Shown piece by piece: positions 5,461 through 6,082 of a stretch of DNA of 6,082 nucleotides; within the stretch, counting starts at the first letter, position 1, and every line of letters begins with the position of its first letter. The notes under the pieces were generated by a model. That model saw nothing but the letters and a program-made list of their open reading frames with translations. It was not told the origin of the DNA and ran no database searches. The stretch spans positions 1 to 6,082 of the forward strand of contig WJMB01000318.1 in NCBI GenBank assembly GCA_014728185.1, given 5' to 3'. The stretch comes from Candidatus Coatesiibacteriota bacterium. Its GTDB lineage: Bacteria; RBG-13-66-14. The position numbers were made by a program, and so were the translations under genes.

Positions 5461-5874
5461 ATGACACCTCGCAAACTCGGCGATAAGCAGGTCTACGCCC
5501 TCTCCCGGCTGGCCGAGGACGCCACGCTCAACCTGGGCGAGGCCGCCGGCGACTACGCCGTGGCGCCGGGCAAGCGGGTGCTGGTCATCCGCGGTGGCGT
5601 CCTGGGACCCCTGGTGGTCTGCGAGGACGTCTTCGGCGCCCTGCCCGAGGAGGTCCAGCGCGGCCTGTTCAGCGAGCACCTCTTCCTGGACGAAAGCGAG
5701 ATCGATGAGCGCGGGCGCCTACTCATCGGCGAGCGCATCCGCGAGGCATATGGCCTGCGCTGCGGCGACGAGGTACTGCTAGCCTCCGCCGGGAACCGCG
5801 GTCTGCACCTGATCCTGCGCGGCGGCCTCTTCGGCAGGGCCCAGGGCACCCCCACGCTCCCGCGCCTGCGGTGA
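5461..5874 (+). CDS. Small AbrB/MraZ-like (swapped-hairpin) protein, putative DNA-binding regulator
   Basis: A 137-residue soluble protein with no signal peptide or membrane helix. The second half (about 80-120) reads SEIDERGRLLIGERIREAYG, then L-CGDEVLLAS and a GNRGLHLI strand. This is the D-x-x-G-R ... IR ... GD-V-L layout of the AbrB/SpoVT/MraZ fold, with Asp82, Gly85 and Arg86 in the signature. The part before it (LVIRGGVLGPLVVCEDVF, then a short helix and LFSEH) resembles the middle of MraZ (RG-G-L--Y, LFSGA). The first repeat is degenerate: it lacks a D-x-x-G-R signature and is replaced by an AEDATLNLGEAAGDYAV stretch. In family members such proteins dimerise or form rings to bind DNA. 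The rsmH/fts genes that usually follow mraZ are absent; a terminator follows 48 bases after the stop. ATG 5461 and GTG 5458 are adjacent starts; neither has a clear Shine-Dalgarno. The gene is certain; the family is likely, the target unknown. Confidence 0.7.
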   Translation: MTPRKLGDKQVYALSRLAEDATLNLGEAAGDYAVAPGKRVLVIRGGVLGPLVVCEDVFGALPEEVQRGLFSEHLFLDESEIDERGRLLIGERIREAYGLRCGDEVLLASAGNRGLHLILRGGLFGRAQGTPTLPRLR

Positions 5875-5921
5875 ACGGCCAACAGATTAGACTGCCCGAT
5901 GTAGAATAACTCACTATGGCG

Positions 5922-5947
5922 AACAGCCACCCCTCGGGGTGGCTGTT
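5922..5947 (+). terminator. Rho-independent terminator of the AbrB/MraZ-like gene
   Basis: The arms AACAGCCACCC (5922-5932) and 5937-5947 are perfectly complementary, giving 11 pairs around a CTCG tetraloop. The 3' side continues TGTGGCGTTTTCGTTTG, which is T-rich but interrupted. It lies 48 bases after the TGA. The T-rich flank is only on the + side, so termination in the + direction is favoured. Confidence 0.8.
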
Positions 5948-6082
5948 TGTGGCGTTTTCGTTTGCTTGTACCGCCGTAGACTGCTGATACCGCCGGCGAC
6001 CTCCGCCGCCTTCACGCTTGGGTCATCACCCTCGGCCTTGCCCGGCGCGCGGAGTTGGCACGTTTCTTGCGCAGTCGAACGC
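5948..6082. other. Window edge without an assignable gene
   Basis: Two frames run off the right edge. One is on the minus strand (stop at 6012-6014), an Arg-rich 22-codon end reading RKKRANSARRARPRVMTQA. The other is on the + strand (from the TAG at 5977-5979 onward), reading DLRRLHAWVITLGLARRAEL with no start codon before TTG. They overlap, so at most one is real. Neither can be decided from this window. Confidence 0.4.

Noticed and set aside
5916..5990. Small 24-codon open frame ATGGCGAACAGC... over the terminator
   Set aside because: It reads straight through a perfect terminator stem, which explains the sequence better than a peptide gene.
1..6082. CRISPR array, tRNA or rRNA genes, insertion sequence with transposase
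   Set aside because: I saw no regularly spaced repeats, no cloverleaf or rRNA-like stretch, and no transposase or integrase motif in any frame.

Overview
The window is bacterial chromosomal DNA. The three clear genes are strongly GC-rich, with G or C at most third codon positions. They are all on the + strand and are separated by long, visibly more AT-rich spacers. The envelope-type ABC permease and the many TTG/GTG start candidates suit a GC-rich, probably Gram-negative, possibly uncultured lineage. I cannot name a phylum from the sequence.

Layout. 1-371: AT-richer DNA with no complete gene. It holds one copy (A) of a diverged ~85-bp repeat and an unassigned coding-like frame (125-361) that ends 10 bases before the next gene. 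372-1646: a complete MacB/FtsX-type ABC transporter permease with no ATPase gene visible next to it. 1647-2528: an ~0.9 kb spacer with no convincing gene but several inverted repeats, including a 30-bp near-perfect palindrome, and the second repeat copy (B). About 2507-2644: a promoter and pyrimidine-rich leader. 2645-5137: DNA topoisomerase I (topA) with five C-terminal zinc-ribbon-like repeats. 5138-5460: a spacer with a 21-nt imperfect direct repeat and a 12-bp palindrome. 5461-5874: a small AbrB/MraZ-like protein. 5922-5947: a strong hairpin terminator. 5948-6082: no assignable gene.

The genes do not form an obvious pathway. topA appears to be its own transcription unit with a TATAAT promoter. 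The AbrB/MraZ-like gene appears to be a separate unit closed by the terminator. The permease may have been co-transcribed with whatever the upstream frame once encoded.

Nothing here is clearly a new defence or mobile system. The points most worth checking are the repeat pair that flanks the permease and its spacer, the unassigned frame at 125-361, the 30-bp palindrome, and the divergent AbrB/MraZ-like protein.
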